In this document: positions 34,176-45,900 of the stretch, one piece after another
Layout of the letters: each line of letters begins with the position of its first letter
Numbering within the stretch: position 1 is the stretch's first letter
DNA from: Rhinopomastus cyanomelas
Lineage: Eukaryota; Chordata; Aves; Bucerotiformes; Rhinopomastidae
DNA: 64,000 bases
NCBI GenBank assembly: GCA_013400115.1
Contig: VXBP01000285.1
Span: 755,204-819,203 of the forward strand
Direction of reading: 5' to 3'
Notes under the pieces: model-generated
What the model saw: the letters and a program-made list of their open reading frames with translations, nothing else
Databases searched by the model: none
Told to the model about the DNA's origin: nothing
Program-made: the position numbers and the translations under genes

Positions 34176-35079
34176 AGAGAAGAGGAACAGATTTGATCAC
34201 CCATATGCTTCTTCAGTTGTAGAGCCCACTGAGTCTGAAAAGCTAACACCAACAAGAAATGCCTTTGAAGAGACCAAGTAGTAGTAAGAGACTCAGCCAG
34301 GAGTTCATGAGGAGGGTTTTTTCCTATTTATTCCCCGAGCATGAAACCCCGTTTTTCTTGTTTAACCCTGCCATGGTAGCTAGCGAATGGATCGTTCACA
34401 GTGGAAAGATAATCGGCACCAATTAATAAAGGGAAAATGGCTCATGTAGCAGCATACACAGGAGGACACCTTGGCGGATGACTGTTTGCTCTAAAATTTT
34501 TCTCTGAAATCTGCTACTTCCACTGTATTTGCAGGTTCAGGCTCTGCTGCTTGAGCTGTGTACAGAAGTGCTGTAAGACCAAATATCAAGGTCTTAATAG
34601 GTCTATTATTCCTCATCCAGTGGAACAGCTGCAGCTCTGAGGAAGTCTACGAGGCTCTGCTGAATTTATGCAAATGAAACACATTTCCAGGAGGGAAAGG
34701 CATCACACAGAACCATTTAGGTTTGCACTGTCTTAGCAACAGCCTGCTCCTCGTATCTGCAGTTTGTGCTTACAGAGAATTTTACGCTGAAGATGTCAAG
34801 CATACCCTTCACAAACTGTGTAGGGGCCACTGGATGTGTGCATGTGGCCTGCAGAAAATACCTGTACAATTCCAACTTCCAACTAGTAAAAGTTTGAGAA
34901 TAAAAGTGAGGATTAGACAGGGAGGGTGGAAGAGAAGTAAAACAGAAGGCAATGGAAGAGGGAACAGAAAGAAATCAGGAAAGAAAGAGAGGGCTAAGGC
35001 AGCAGGTCATTGAGAAGTGGCTTCTCTTACAAAGCTACTTGGTCAGAAACTACAGATTTAGATGTTAGGCTGTTTGATG
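34176..35079. other. Non-coding spacer
   Basis: No gene seen. A purine-rich tract runs at about 34915-34995. Confidence 0.4.
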
Positions 35080-36668
35080 ATGAATCAAAGACTGGAATCC
35101 CCTAGGATGTCCACGCAAGCACTGCCTGAAGGAGCACGCTGGAAAGCACTACAAACACTAGGCAGATGGAGAGCACAATCTCTTCTGCAGCAGGGATAAA
35201 CACTGAGAGGAACAGAGATGCCTCTAACACAGGGCTTAGGGACTAGTACCATTGGAGGAATTCCGAGTACTCTTATCATGGGCAGGTCTACAGGGCACCA
35301 GACTCGTTCAGCTCTACCAAAGGGGAAAAAGGACCCTAACTCATGAACTGACAGGGCTCATTGAGAAGGCTTTAAACTAGGCTTGAAGGGGGAAGGGGAA
35401 GCACAAGCCGCTGGGCGTACTGGAGATGGGTCTGGGGGTTATGCAACTGCCACTGCTGGGGACAACCTGGAGGGCCAGCTCAGCTGCATTAGCACTGGTG
35501 CACATAACATGGGAAATGAAAAAAGGGAGACTTGGTATCTCTGTACATGGCACCTAAGGAAAGGAAAAAAGGGCTTCTGCAGTCATAGAAATAGACAGCA
35601 TAGAGCAGGAGAAATACCACGAGGGAATTCCAGACTTCATCAGTAGCCCAACTCAAATGCCTCCACGTTAATGCAAGCAGCATGGGCAGTAAACAAGTTA
35701 AGAGTCGTGCATGTGCCTGCAGGACTGTGTCATCGCTGGCATCACTGAGACATGGTGGGGTGACTGGAGTGTTGGAATGAAGGGGTATCAGCTCTTTAGT
35801 GGTGACAGGTAGGGAAGATGAGGTGTTGCCATCCATGCACAAGTCTGCTGGTGGCACCAAGCTGTGTGTGATATGCTTGACAAGCTGGAGGCAAAGGAGA
35901 CCATGAGGCTGGAGAACTGTGCTCATGTAAAACTTCACGAGGTTCAACAAGACCAAGTGCAAGGTCCTGCATCTGGGTCAGGGCAATTGCAAGCACAAAC
36001 ACAGGCAGGATGGTGAATGGATTGCTCTCAATCCATTGAGATGTTGCTAGATTAAAAACTCAATATTAGCCAGCAATGAATGAGTGCAGCCTCTACCCTG
36101 GGCTGTAATGGAGTGTCAGCAGCAGGTCCAAAGGAGGCCATTCTTTCCCTCTGCTCTGCACTTGTGAGACCTAGCCAAGAGTACTGTGTCCAGTTCCAGA
36201 GCCCTCAATACAAGGGCATAGAACTGTTGAAGGAAGTTTTGAAGAGGGCCACAGGGATAGTCAGAGGGCTGGAGCACATCTCCTACCAAGACCAGCTGAG
36301 GGATTTGAGGCTGTTCAGCCTGGAGTAGAGAAGGCTGAGGGTGCGGAGGACACAACCTTATAGCAGACTTACAGTACCTGAAGGGAAAGCTGGGGAGGGA
36401 CTTATTACCAGGGACTCTGGTGATAGGACAAGGTGGATGGTTTAAAACTAAAAGAGAAGGCTTGGATTAGGTCTTAGGAAGAAATTTCTTACTGTGAGGG
36501 TGGTAAGGCACTGGAACAGGTTGCAGATTTCCCCTCCATGGAAGTGTTCAAGGCCAAGTTATACGGGGCTCTGAGCTACCTGGTGTAGTGGGACTTGTGT
36601 CTGCCCATGGCAGGGGACTGGAGCTGGGTGATCTCTGAGGTTCCTTCCAACATAAACCATTCTATGTT
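35080..36668 (+). mobile_element. Internally deleted CR1 LINE with both 5' and 3' portions
   Basis: The left part (to about 35815) resembles the CR1 5'UTR/ORF1 side: 'AACTGACAGGGCTCATTGAG', 'AAGGCTTTAAACTAGGCTTG', 'GAGGGCCAGCTCAGCTGCAT' and 'CATCACTGAGACATGGTGGG'. The right part is the RT C-terminus: 'GGTTCAACAAGACCAAGTGC', 'AAGGTCCTGCATCTGGGTCA', 'CCTCTGCTCTGCACTTGTGAG' and 'TACTGTGTCCAGTTCC'. The 3'UTR ends in 'TTCCTTCCAACATAAACCATTC'. About 1.6 kb instead of the ~4.5 kb of full CR1, so most of the endonuclease and RT region is missing. Plus-strand frames 36080-36328 (CR1 'LVRPSQEYCVQFQSPQYKG') are part of it. Confidence 0.85.
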
Positions 36669-37502
36669 TCCCACATGTGAACTACTACCAAAGCCAAGAG
36701 GACACAATGAAACCCAGTATTTATCACTTTCCCTTGTGAACTGCAGTCTTCAGCCTTTTTTTCAAATCTCAGACCATTTTAATCTGCTTCTTCTGAACAC
36801 TTCAACATGAGGATTTGAGCAGCATAAGGAACATGTGGCAGCTGAGGTGAGGGAGATGCTGGCTCTGCAGCCTCTGTTGTTTGCGCAGCAAAGGCTCTAG
36901 TTTTGTCTCAAAACACAACAGACTGCTTTGAAGGGATTTTCCCTTGAAGCTTCCCTTATTTAAGTTGTATGATAAAGGACACTGAAACCAAAACTAGGCT
37001 TTCAAACCACAGCTCTTCCAAGAAGTACAAACTTGGCCAACATATCCTGCAATCACTGGGTTCTGTTCTTACTCCAGCACCAAAACTTTTCCCACTGGAA
37101 TTAATTTAAATGCCAAAACCATCTTCAAGACAGACATGAAGTCCATTTCTTGTGAGGTTTCTGGAAGAAGGCTTGCTTAGACTGGTTTGGAAGAGTCATG
37201 GGTAGGCTTTGAAGTCAGAATTGCTTAAGACACTTCTACACCTGCACTATTGGGGCCTTATCTCCTCACACAGCAAGCACAAGTTTTGTTTTTGTAGAAC
37301 TAGAATGGTTAGCAGAATTAACCAGTCAATTGGCTTCTGCTAAGTTTACATCCCAGTGCTTTCATAGCACAGTATCCAATGGCCTCAACAGAATCTGTTC
37401 TCTCAACATAGTGAAAACCTAGACACTACCCTCTGTTCCAGGGAGGTTTTACTCTTGTGGTTCACTTGATCACAGCATGTGTTTCACATTCATGGGTAAC
37501 CT
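36669..37502. other. Non-coding spacer
   Basis: Nothing recognised. Confidence 0.45.
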
Positions 37503-37847
37503 GTGTGATGGCATCCATGGTCAGCAATGGGTGCAAACTGGAACATAAGAGGTTCCACATAAATATGAGAAGGAACCTCTTCATGGTGAGGGTGACAGAG
37601 CACTGGAAGTGGGGGTTATGTTGTCTCCTTCTCTGGAGACATTTAAAACCCATCTGGATATGTTCCTGTGCAACTTGATCTAGGTGATTCTGCTGTGGCT
37701 GGGGGATCGGACTAGATGATCTTTCAAGGTCCTTTCCAATCCCTGATGCTCTATGATTCTGTGACTTGATCTAGTTGGTCCTGCTGTGGCGAGGGGATTG
37801 GACTAGATGATCTTCTGAGGTCCCTTCTAATCCCTGATATTCTGTGA
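37503..37847 (+). mobile_element. CR1 LINE 3' end with tandemly duplicated tail
   Basis: RT-end and 3'UTR text ('AACATAAGAGGTTCCACATAA', 'AGGAACCTCTTCATGGTGAG', 'ACATTTAAAACCCATCTGGA') run to a first tail ending 'GATTCTGTGA' near 37764. A second copy of the last ~88 bp then follows directly ('CTTGATCTAGTTGGTCCTGC' ... 'ATATTCTGTGA'). The period is 91 bp. Confidence 0.9.
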
Positions 37848-40560
37848 AATATATTTGACAGCATGTACGTGAACAGGGCTGAAAGTCCCTTCTGCACAAT
37901 AGTGCGTGGAGCACTATTTAAATAGCCCAGGTACTTGTGCTATTGCAAAGTATTCATTGCTCCATCTGCTCACACCTAATTGGCCTGAGGTTTTTCCTTA
38001 TGCATAGTCAAAACCCAAATGATAGAATTATCTAGTCTGAGCTACACCAGTGATATTTTCCCAATGTTGAATGGCCTCAAAATTCTACCTGCCAAGTGGA
38101 AGAGTAATTGTACCAAGGACACCATCTGCAAAACCAAGCAAGTTCCTAGATCCAAGATGAAATCACAAAGAAAACCAAAGTAATCTGGGGAGCACATCAC
38201 TGCTTATCTTAGACCTTACTGTTAGTAAGGTTTGCAGCACAGAAGCAATGACATCTTAATGCTGGATACTGGTAGCTCCTGAAAGATTGTTCTAATACTA
38301 CTTGAGTCAGGCCTAAGCCACATCAGGTGAGATCATGGCCCTGCTGTCCCAGGTGCTCTGCAAACCTCTCATCAAGCATGGTGCCCATCATGGTCCCCAC
38401 TGGCAGCCTATCCCAGTATTAATTCACTGAATCTGATAATTCCAAAAAGAGTTTTAGGAGGCACTCATTATCTCCCTTCACCCTTTCAGAACTAATCATG
38501 CAAACAGAGTCCCAGCATTCACCAGAGAGTTCCACCTGCCTCAAACATTCGCAAAACCTAGCCAGATAAAGGCTGAGCTTGAAGAATAATAACAACAAAG
38601 AGATCAAGTTCCTCCTGAACTGATGAATAGGTAGGGTTTTTTCAACAAGCTGGACAGGTACTGTGGCGTTAACAACTCTCAAGGCATTCACACAAGTAGC
38701 CCCTGCTATTTATTCCCAAGAGCAACTATATCTACTATCTGCCAACATACCTCACCCAACTTCATGTACTGCCAGTGACAACAGCATCACCTGTAGAACA
38801 GGGTCTATTATTGACAAGTCCAGAATTCCAGCCCTCTCTGGTATGTGAGCTTATGAAAAGCAAAACAAAGGCATCTGGAGATTGGATATTGCTGGTATTT
38901 ACATTACAGCAGCACCTGGAAACGTGACCAAGACCACACAAAGGTAGGTGCTCCATATGCATTGAAGAGAGAGTCCTTGCCAAAAAGGGTTTGCAATCCT
39001 GGCAACAGAGTCTTGGTTAAGTCTATTCCTGTACTACTAACACATCCAGGGGTCACAGACCTGAAGCTCTTCCTGCTGGCACTGGCTTCAGTGGGTGCAG
39101 AGACCTGTTAAGGATCATTCCTGTTTTAAGCCCAGCTAAGGAACACAGGAAGAAGATGGTGAACAAGAATAAGCTACTGCATTTCTTCTTGTTGCTACTG
39201 CTGCTGCTCCTTCTCAAAGCAAGTTCTGCACTGAGTGCAGAAACTGTATGCACCTTAAAACCCTTTTGTCACAACAGAGTGGAAAACCCAAAAGCAAAGG
39301 CATATTTTTCATGCACTTACCCACTTCAAAGGTTGCATAGACAATTCCATGACTAAAACACTAGCAGTAGGATCTTCAGCTACTGCACAGAGGTCTTCTG
39401 CATCCAAGACATAAAATGTATTTGCAAACTGACTGTCAGCACAGGAATCCCAGCAGCCTCCTACAGCAGAATTTATATGAAAACTCCAAGAACCAACCTG
39501 AGCTTGACTAGGACACCAGGCCAATGAGCAAAGGACTCAGGTGAGGTTGATCAGAGCAGTTAAGGGTTGTTATTCCCATCAGGGCCTCAAGCCACATGTA
39601 GAAGTACCACGTTCAAGACAGCAATCGCTCATTTGTCAGTCGTGTCATTAGTTGCTACAAGTTATGAAATTACTCTGAGATCCTTAAGAGTTTCTGCAGC
39701 CCACTGCTTGCTTGTCACCCATCCCTTAGCATATTAATCTACCTTAGATAGGCTTATGCAGCTGTGTCTTGATCAAGTGATCCGTTGCCTCTGTAAGACA
39801 AGTAGAAAACTCAAAGACATTAGTAGAATGTTCCTTTCCTTCGATTTGAGTGGGGCTCTGAATCATGAAACTACCCATCAGCAGGGACACAGAGTGCTGA
39901 AGAAACCATTCCCACTGTTCACCTGGCTGTTGGGTTAAAGGCTTCTTTTGCCATTGCTTTCCTCTTCAGAGTCCCCATTTCAGTAGTAACACCCATGTTG
40001 CCCATTACCACAGTCACTAGCACTGTTCCAGCTGTCTCTCAGTGAATTAGGGGAAAACAAGCCTGATTAATTTTATTTTCAAATCATTCACATGAGATTG
40101 TATATATTTTCTGGTTGGGTTCAGCTGGGGTTTGTTCATATTTTTCAATGCAAAATGAGATCAGAGGTCAATATTGAGATTTGTTGGTGAAATGCCCCAT
40201 GGAGATGCACTAAGTACAGAGTTCACTCTACCTACACTCCAGATAGATGTTGTTTGGGCAGGGAAATTGTAGTTCAGGTAAAGGAAAGACAATTATTTTT
40301 CTTTTTTTAACAAAACGATGCTCTTGATTCTGGAAAATTATAAGAATTGTTGGAACCTGAGGGAAGAGTGTTCACGAAGGCACTGCCAGAGCAAAGCAAA
40401 CCTGACTGCGTGCCAAGAAATGTTCATCAACACCCTCAGCTTTTGGAGAACCTACTCCACAGGTCACCTTTCGAGTGAGACTGGATCTGCACCTCCAGCG
40501 GCCTTACACGTGTAGAGACAGCAAGACACACTACTGGTGAGCTGGCACAGATGTCTCTGC

Positions 40561-40586
40561 GTGTGTGTGTGTGTGTACGCGTGTGC
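40561..40586. repeat. (GT)n microsatellite
   Basis: GT dinucleotide run with a CGCG interruption (GTGTGTAC GCGTGTGC). It accounts for the overlapping Val/Cys-rich open frames around it. Confidence 0.9.
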
Positions 40587-42476
40587 ACAACAGCTTGGCA
40601 TGGTTGTGCTCCCTTCTCCTCCAGGGAAACATCTCTTTCAGACATTTCCCAAAAGAACTTACGGAGTGGGAAAAGGGGGGACAAATGCCTGGCAAAGCAA
40701 CCAAAAGCCATTTCATCTCAAAGATGTGTGGCAGAATATGGACTTGGCTTGCAGAAGGCTATTTTCTTTGTTTAATTTCTTTCTTTCCTATTAAAAGAAG
40801 CACTGAGAACTTTTAGCCTGGTGTTTCTTGTTTCCCTTTGGTAGGACAGTTTCCCTGCTCCTTCAGTGTACTTATAGCATTAATTTTTTTAGTGCTTTGA
40901 AGCCTGGGATGATTACTTTCATTTGGCCTCCTATTTTACCAGCTGAAAAGCCAAGTCAGAGCTCTGTTGTGTTTGATTCAATATAATCAGTGAACGCACT
41001 CCAAGAGTTGTAACAGCTAAAGGATGTGAACTACATACAGAAACATCTTACAGGGGAAGTCAAAGGGAAGATGCTGTATTTCCTATTGGTAAATGTGAGT
41101 GTTGTATCCAGCAGCCTGAGGGCTGAGAACTGAACTGCTGGGATCACTGTCTCTCAGAAAGGCTGGTCCTATTTAATTATATTCCTCCTGCTTGTAGTAC
41201 TGTCTGTATCAGCCTTCCCAGGGGTTCTCTGGTGGGTATCTTTTTGTTACCTGTGCAGAGTGTTCTTAACAGAACAAGACAGAGCTTTTCTGAGAGGCTC
41301 CAACCTGCCTGACTAACCACATCTCCACACTCACATCAGTACTCTCCACTCTAGCTCTTTTGCAAGAGAAGATGTGTGAGAGAAATGCCGTGGAAGGCCT
41401 AGGTCAGAGAAGGAAAGCTCTCGAAGCATTTGGAAAGTGAGGACATGACAAATAGCCATGAACAGCTTCCAGAAATGTCTCAGGAGATCGTTGCCTTATT
41501 CAATGCCTCTCACTTCTGCCAGCCTATTTCTGTCTCGGCCCTGAATGTGTTCACCTCAGTACGTGCAGCTACCTTGGTAATTTTTAACTCACAGCATTAA
41601 TTGAATTGTTATTGAATGTAATTAATTAGAACTGGAACAAGCCTGTAACAAAGAATTTATCAGATTCTTTTCTTCTCCCTCCACTGACTTACTGCTTCCC
41701 AATAGCTTTGAGACTTGCAACTTGGACATGCTCATACAATCCTTGGCAAGTCCCAGGTACCTGAACTCTGCCTGGATCCTGTTGCCTTACTGGCATGATG
41801 CCAGCGTAGGCAGACTGGCCCTCCTTCACTAAATATGAACCACTGGGTGGACCAGGTTTCTTGCTCATGTGTTTTCATCCCCAAGAGCAACAAGACTGGC
41901 TCAGGAGAGAACTGCTTGAAGTGGCAGCACTCAAGTCAGATTAATTGAGCTGGAATAATGCAAACACCATGGCAGGACAACAGATGGATTGGGATATGGG
42001 CCTATCTAAAGCTCTTTGATTTCAGTGGGAACATAGATCCTCAGTACAGTTATCTTTGTGGCGCAAACACGGTGGCAGACGGTTTAATATTACACACAAG
42101 GAGATTGGACTGACTTCTGGCAGCTCTGGACATGTGTGTGCACGGACGCACAGAGGTACATACACATCCACACTTTTTAGGTGTCTTGTGATATTTTTTA
42201 ACACAATCACAGTAAATAGCACTGAACCTATAGTAACCTATAGCTAGGGCCTTATGTACCTGAAATAGTAAAAGTCTTTTTAACTGGTTTTGAACTTATT
42301 TCATTGGCCATTGTCTTCCTTTATTTATTCCCCATAGAGTAAGTGACTAACCTCAGAGGCAGGAAAACCCCTATCCTTGCATCAGCTGGAAACTCTAAAT
42401 AACGCTGCCAAAGAAACAAGCAACTTGAAGCCAGAAGCTGCTCATCTTTCAGAGTATGGACCCAGCACGAAGTCTT

Positions 42477-42545
42477 TGCCTGCCCAGATCAGGCTGATGG
42501 TTCAGCATACAGGCTCTGCCTGCCCAGATCAAGCTGATGGTTTTG
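42477..42545. repeat. 40-bp tandem duplication
   Basis: 'TGCCTGCCCAGATCA(G/A)GCTGATGGTT' occurs twice at a 40-bp spacing, copies nearly identical. Confidence 0.9.
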
Positions 42546-42948
42546 ATCTCGTTCCTGTAACTTCTGCTGAGTGTATCTTCTACAGGAGAGGAACATAATG
42601 GCAGCTGTAAGGGAGATTTTGACTGAACTGCTTGTCAACCAAAACATTGTTTTAATCTAAAAGAAAAATCAATGTAGTAAAGCTACAAACAGAATGACAT
42701 TTGGAAAATCATTAAAACACTTTTTAAGTTCAACGCTTTCACTGTTTTATTTCCAAGTGATCTTTCCAAATGAAATAATAACAGTCTTCATTCTTTTTTC
42801 AAGATGAGTCAATTTTGGGTTTGGTCTGGAATTCAAAATATGCCAGTGTTTTGACTTTTTCTGAAACATTCAGCTCTGCTGTGGGACAGCCTTGGGCCAA
42901 AATCAGTCAAAAACCAGAGAATCGTGAGAAATTAGCATTCTCCAGAAA

Positions 42949-42956
42949 TGACGTCA
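42949..42956. promoter_or_regulatory. Palindromic CRE (TGACGTCA)
   Basis: A perfect full-site cAMP-response element, containing a CpG, in AT-rich DNA far from any gene. A single 8-mer is weak evidence on its own. Confidence 0.25.
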
Positions 42957-45900
42957 GTCACTAGCTAAGTTATCTCTTCTCTGTGTATAAAACTGGGCTT
43001 CTTTTAGGGGGTTGCATGGAAGACTCTTGAAATAAACTTGGGAAAAGCCTTCAGTCTTCTTCAAATGCAGATGGAAGAATTCAAGTCCTGGGTCAAGCAA
43101 CCCCAAACTTACTAATCTAACTCTAAAATACCAGGCAATTGCCATCTCAGAAGAATTATTGCATTTGGAAATTAAGCTTAAAACATCCAACACAACAACA
43201 GAAAAATCTCAACCCCAAAAGCATGTCAAAGCTTTTCTGTTGGTCTGTTTAGCCTCCAAGCAAGGCATGAAATGCAGATGTGTTCACTCATGGCCTGGCC
43301 ATTAAGTGTCATAGCTTACTGAAGCTTTGGGTGATACCAGAATTAAGCACCCGTTTCATTCTCCTTAGCTGAGTATGTGCTGCTGTAGGTGCCTTGAAAG
43401 AAGAGAGATACCGCATAGCATCAGCTCAGCTCAAGGATTATTTCCAAGCACAAGGCATAGCACACTCAGACAACCAGGCTGCAAAACAAACAGAAGTAGG
43501 CTGTTAACTATTTACACTAGATTTAGAGTTCCCATTTATAGTATTTTACAAAAATACGCATATTTAATTTTAAATTCCAAGACTTTCATATATTCATCAT
43601 CATGGCAAGGTGTTTTGGCACCTGAGAGCAAATGAAAAGGAATTAAGAAAGAGCAAATATATGCTAAGAAAGTTCAGTCCTACCCACTTATTTGAGCTAA
43701 TCATCCTGCCTGTACCCTGCTCAGCAAACAAAAGGTGATCAAAATCACCTGTCCTCCCTGATTTGCCTGGGCAACGTAGAGCAGGCAGAGCATGTCACGT
43801 GCTGGGGCGTTGAATTCACTTTTATCTCTCCTGCTAGCTCACCAGAAGTCCTGTTTTGGAGAACTGGACTCAGGTGGGAAACTGTGAAGAAAGGTGACAA
43901 TATTAAATTGACAAGTTTAGAATGAAAACAAAAACCTCTCGTTCTTTCATCAGTGGTAATTTCAGCAGACAATGTGGAACCAACTTGCAACACAGACTAG
44001 CAGAAATATTTGAGCTGTCTCCTGTTCTCTGTCTCTTGGCCTTGGGTCCCCATCTGTACACATGAGATACTAGGATTTTTCTGACTCATGGAGGTTTTGA
44101 GAGCATAGAGCTCAAAGCAGGGGGAGAAGGAAGAGGGTATTATCAGATGAAACAGATGGTTTTTGCTGCTGGTCCATGCATAGATAACAGTACCTTTGGA
44201 ACCAGGTAGTTATGGCCCTGCCAGCAGTACAGCTGTGCCACAGCTCAGGAGCCTGCCTAGGACTGGGGGCAGATGCTGAGGCAGCCAATCCTCACCTTCC
44301 CCTCTGTGACACTGTCACACCAAGTGCGAAGTTACCCATCTCTAGATGTGTGTCTGGCAGGTTTTGGGGGTGTTTGATTTTACAGTGCCCAACTTGCTTC
44401 TAAGGTGACAAGATGCAACTCCTGTCCAGCATGGCCAACACTTGTCCTATATTTTAGTGTGTTTTGGCCAGGCAGTGGTGGAACATTTGCTTACTACCAG
44501 CTGCTTAAATTTCTTATTCCTTTCCACCCAACAAATATTTCTTCAAGCCAATCACAAAGACTTATATTGTACACGGTCTCTGAAAAGCACACTGAATTTT
44601 CAAGGAGGACAGCATACTTGTAGGCATTTTGAACCACCAAAAGAAAAGGAAAAAGATAATGCAACGGTGCAGAATTGAAGCATGACTTTTCTGATGTTTG
44701 TTTTTTGTGGGTTTTTTTTTTCTGTGCCAGCAAATATTCAATAATGGGGAGGATTTGTCTGCAAAGTCTTTCTTTGCTGTTCCTCCCTTTCTTTCCATTT
44801 TGTCCTCCTACTCAGCTATAGTAGTTCTTTATTCACCTGATAGTTCATTAAATGCCTTGTTTGCAAAATAAAGCAGCACCAGCCACCTGTTAGGTAAAGG
44901 AAATCATGGTCAGCATGGTGCTGGAACCTCTTCACAGGATAAAAACCCATCAGCAATGTGCTCAGGTGGGAAACCACCCAAGCTGCAGAAGCCGGCGGGT
45001 GTTGCAAGACGTATTTCTCCATTGAGTTGATTATAAACCACTGTGTTTGCAGAAGCAGTGCGTAAGCAACAACACAGAGGCTGTGGCTATTCATATTCAC
45101 TGAATCACTTATTTTTGTGAAGTTCAAACACACCCTTAAATCCCAAGGCTGTACATTGGCTTTCAAGGTCTGTGTTCGTAAGGAATTTCCACGTGCAGAA
45201 CTCATGGTTGCAAGGAAGGCTGGCTGACTCTTTCTGTGTATGTGTCCACAAAGGCCTGGGAAAATGATGGGCAAGAAGAGGGTAAGGCTTCTACCGGGAC
45301 TGGAAAAAGAAAGATCCCCCAAAGTCAGGCATCTGCCAAAAACCAACTGCAGTTGACCTCTGCAGATTGTAGCAGAGACGGTAGAGCATGGGCTTGTTGG
45401 GTGCTGATGGCTCAGCACTTCAGTGTACTTGGCCTCATGGACTTAAAGATGAAATAGAACCAGGTAGATCCAGTAGGTTATTGGTTTGTCAGAGTTACTA
45501 ACCATCCTTTACATTTGAATTGCATTTTCCTGAAAAGTCCTGCAAAAAGAACATTGGAAACTTGGGTTATTTAAGCAACTTATTTAATCAAAAGCAAACT
45601 TCCAGGTAAAGATGTTCTTGACCTTTTCCAGAACTTAATTTTTTATAGTGATAAAATATTTTATCAAATATATTTACAGCAGAACTAGACAGCAAATTCT
45701 CTCTGAGTTTCAGCACCACCATGAACCTCCTTCTAAGCATTCATGGTAGCTGGTAACAAATTAAGGACAAAGTCATTTTCTCTTATTTCTGAAATGATGG
45801 TTGACATCAGGTAAGAAGACACAGAGAAAGAAGTTTGCATTCAACAGTTTTATGGAAAGTCCCAAGGAATAAACCAAGAAACCTTTCGCAATCAGCCACT

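Noticed and set aside
40537..40816. Overlapping Val/Cys-rich frames
   Set aside because: Produced by the GT microsatellite.
44816..45418. 200-codon minus-strand open frame
   Set aside because: No recognisable domain, no codon or splice support; one frame of this length is expected by chance in six frames of 64 kb.
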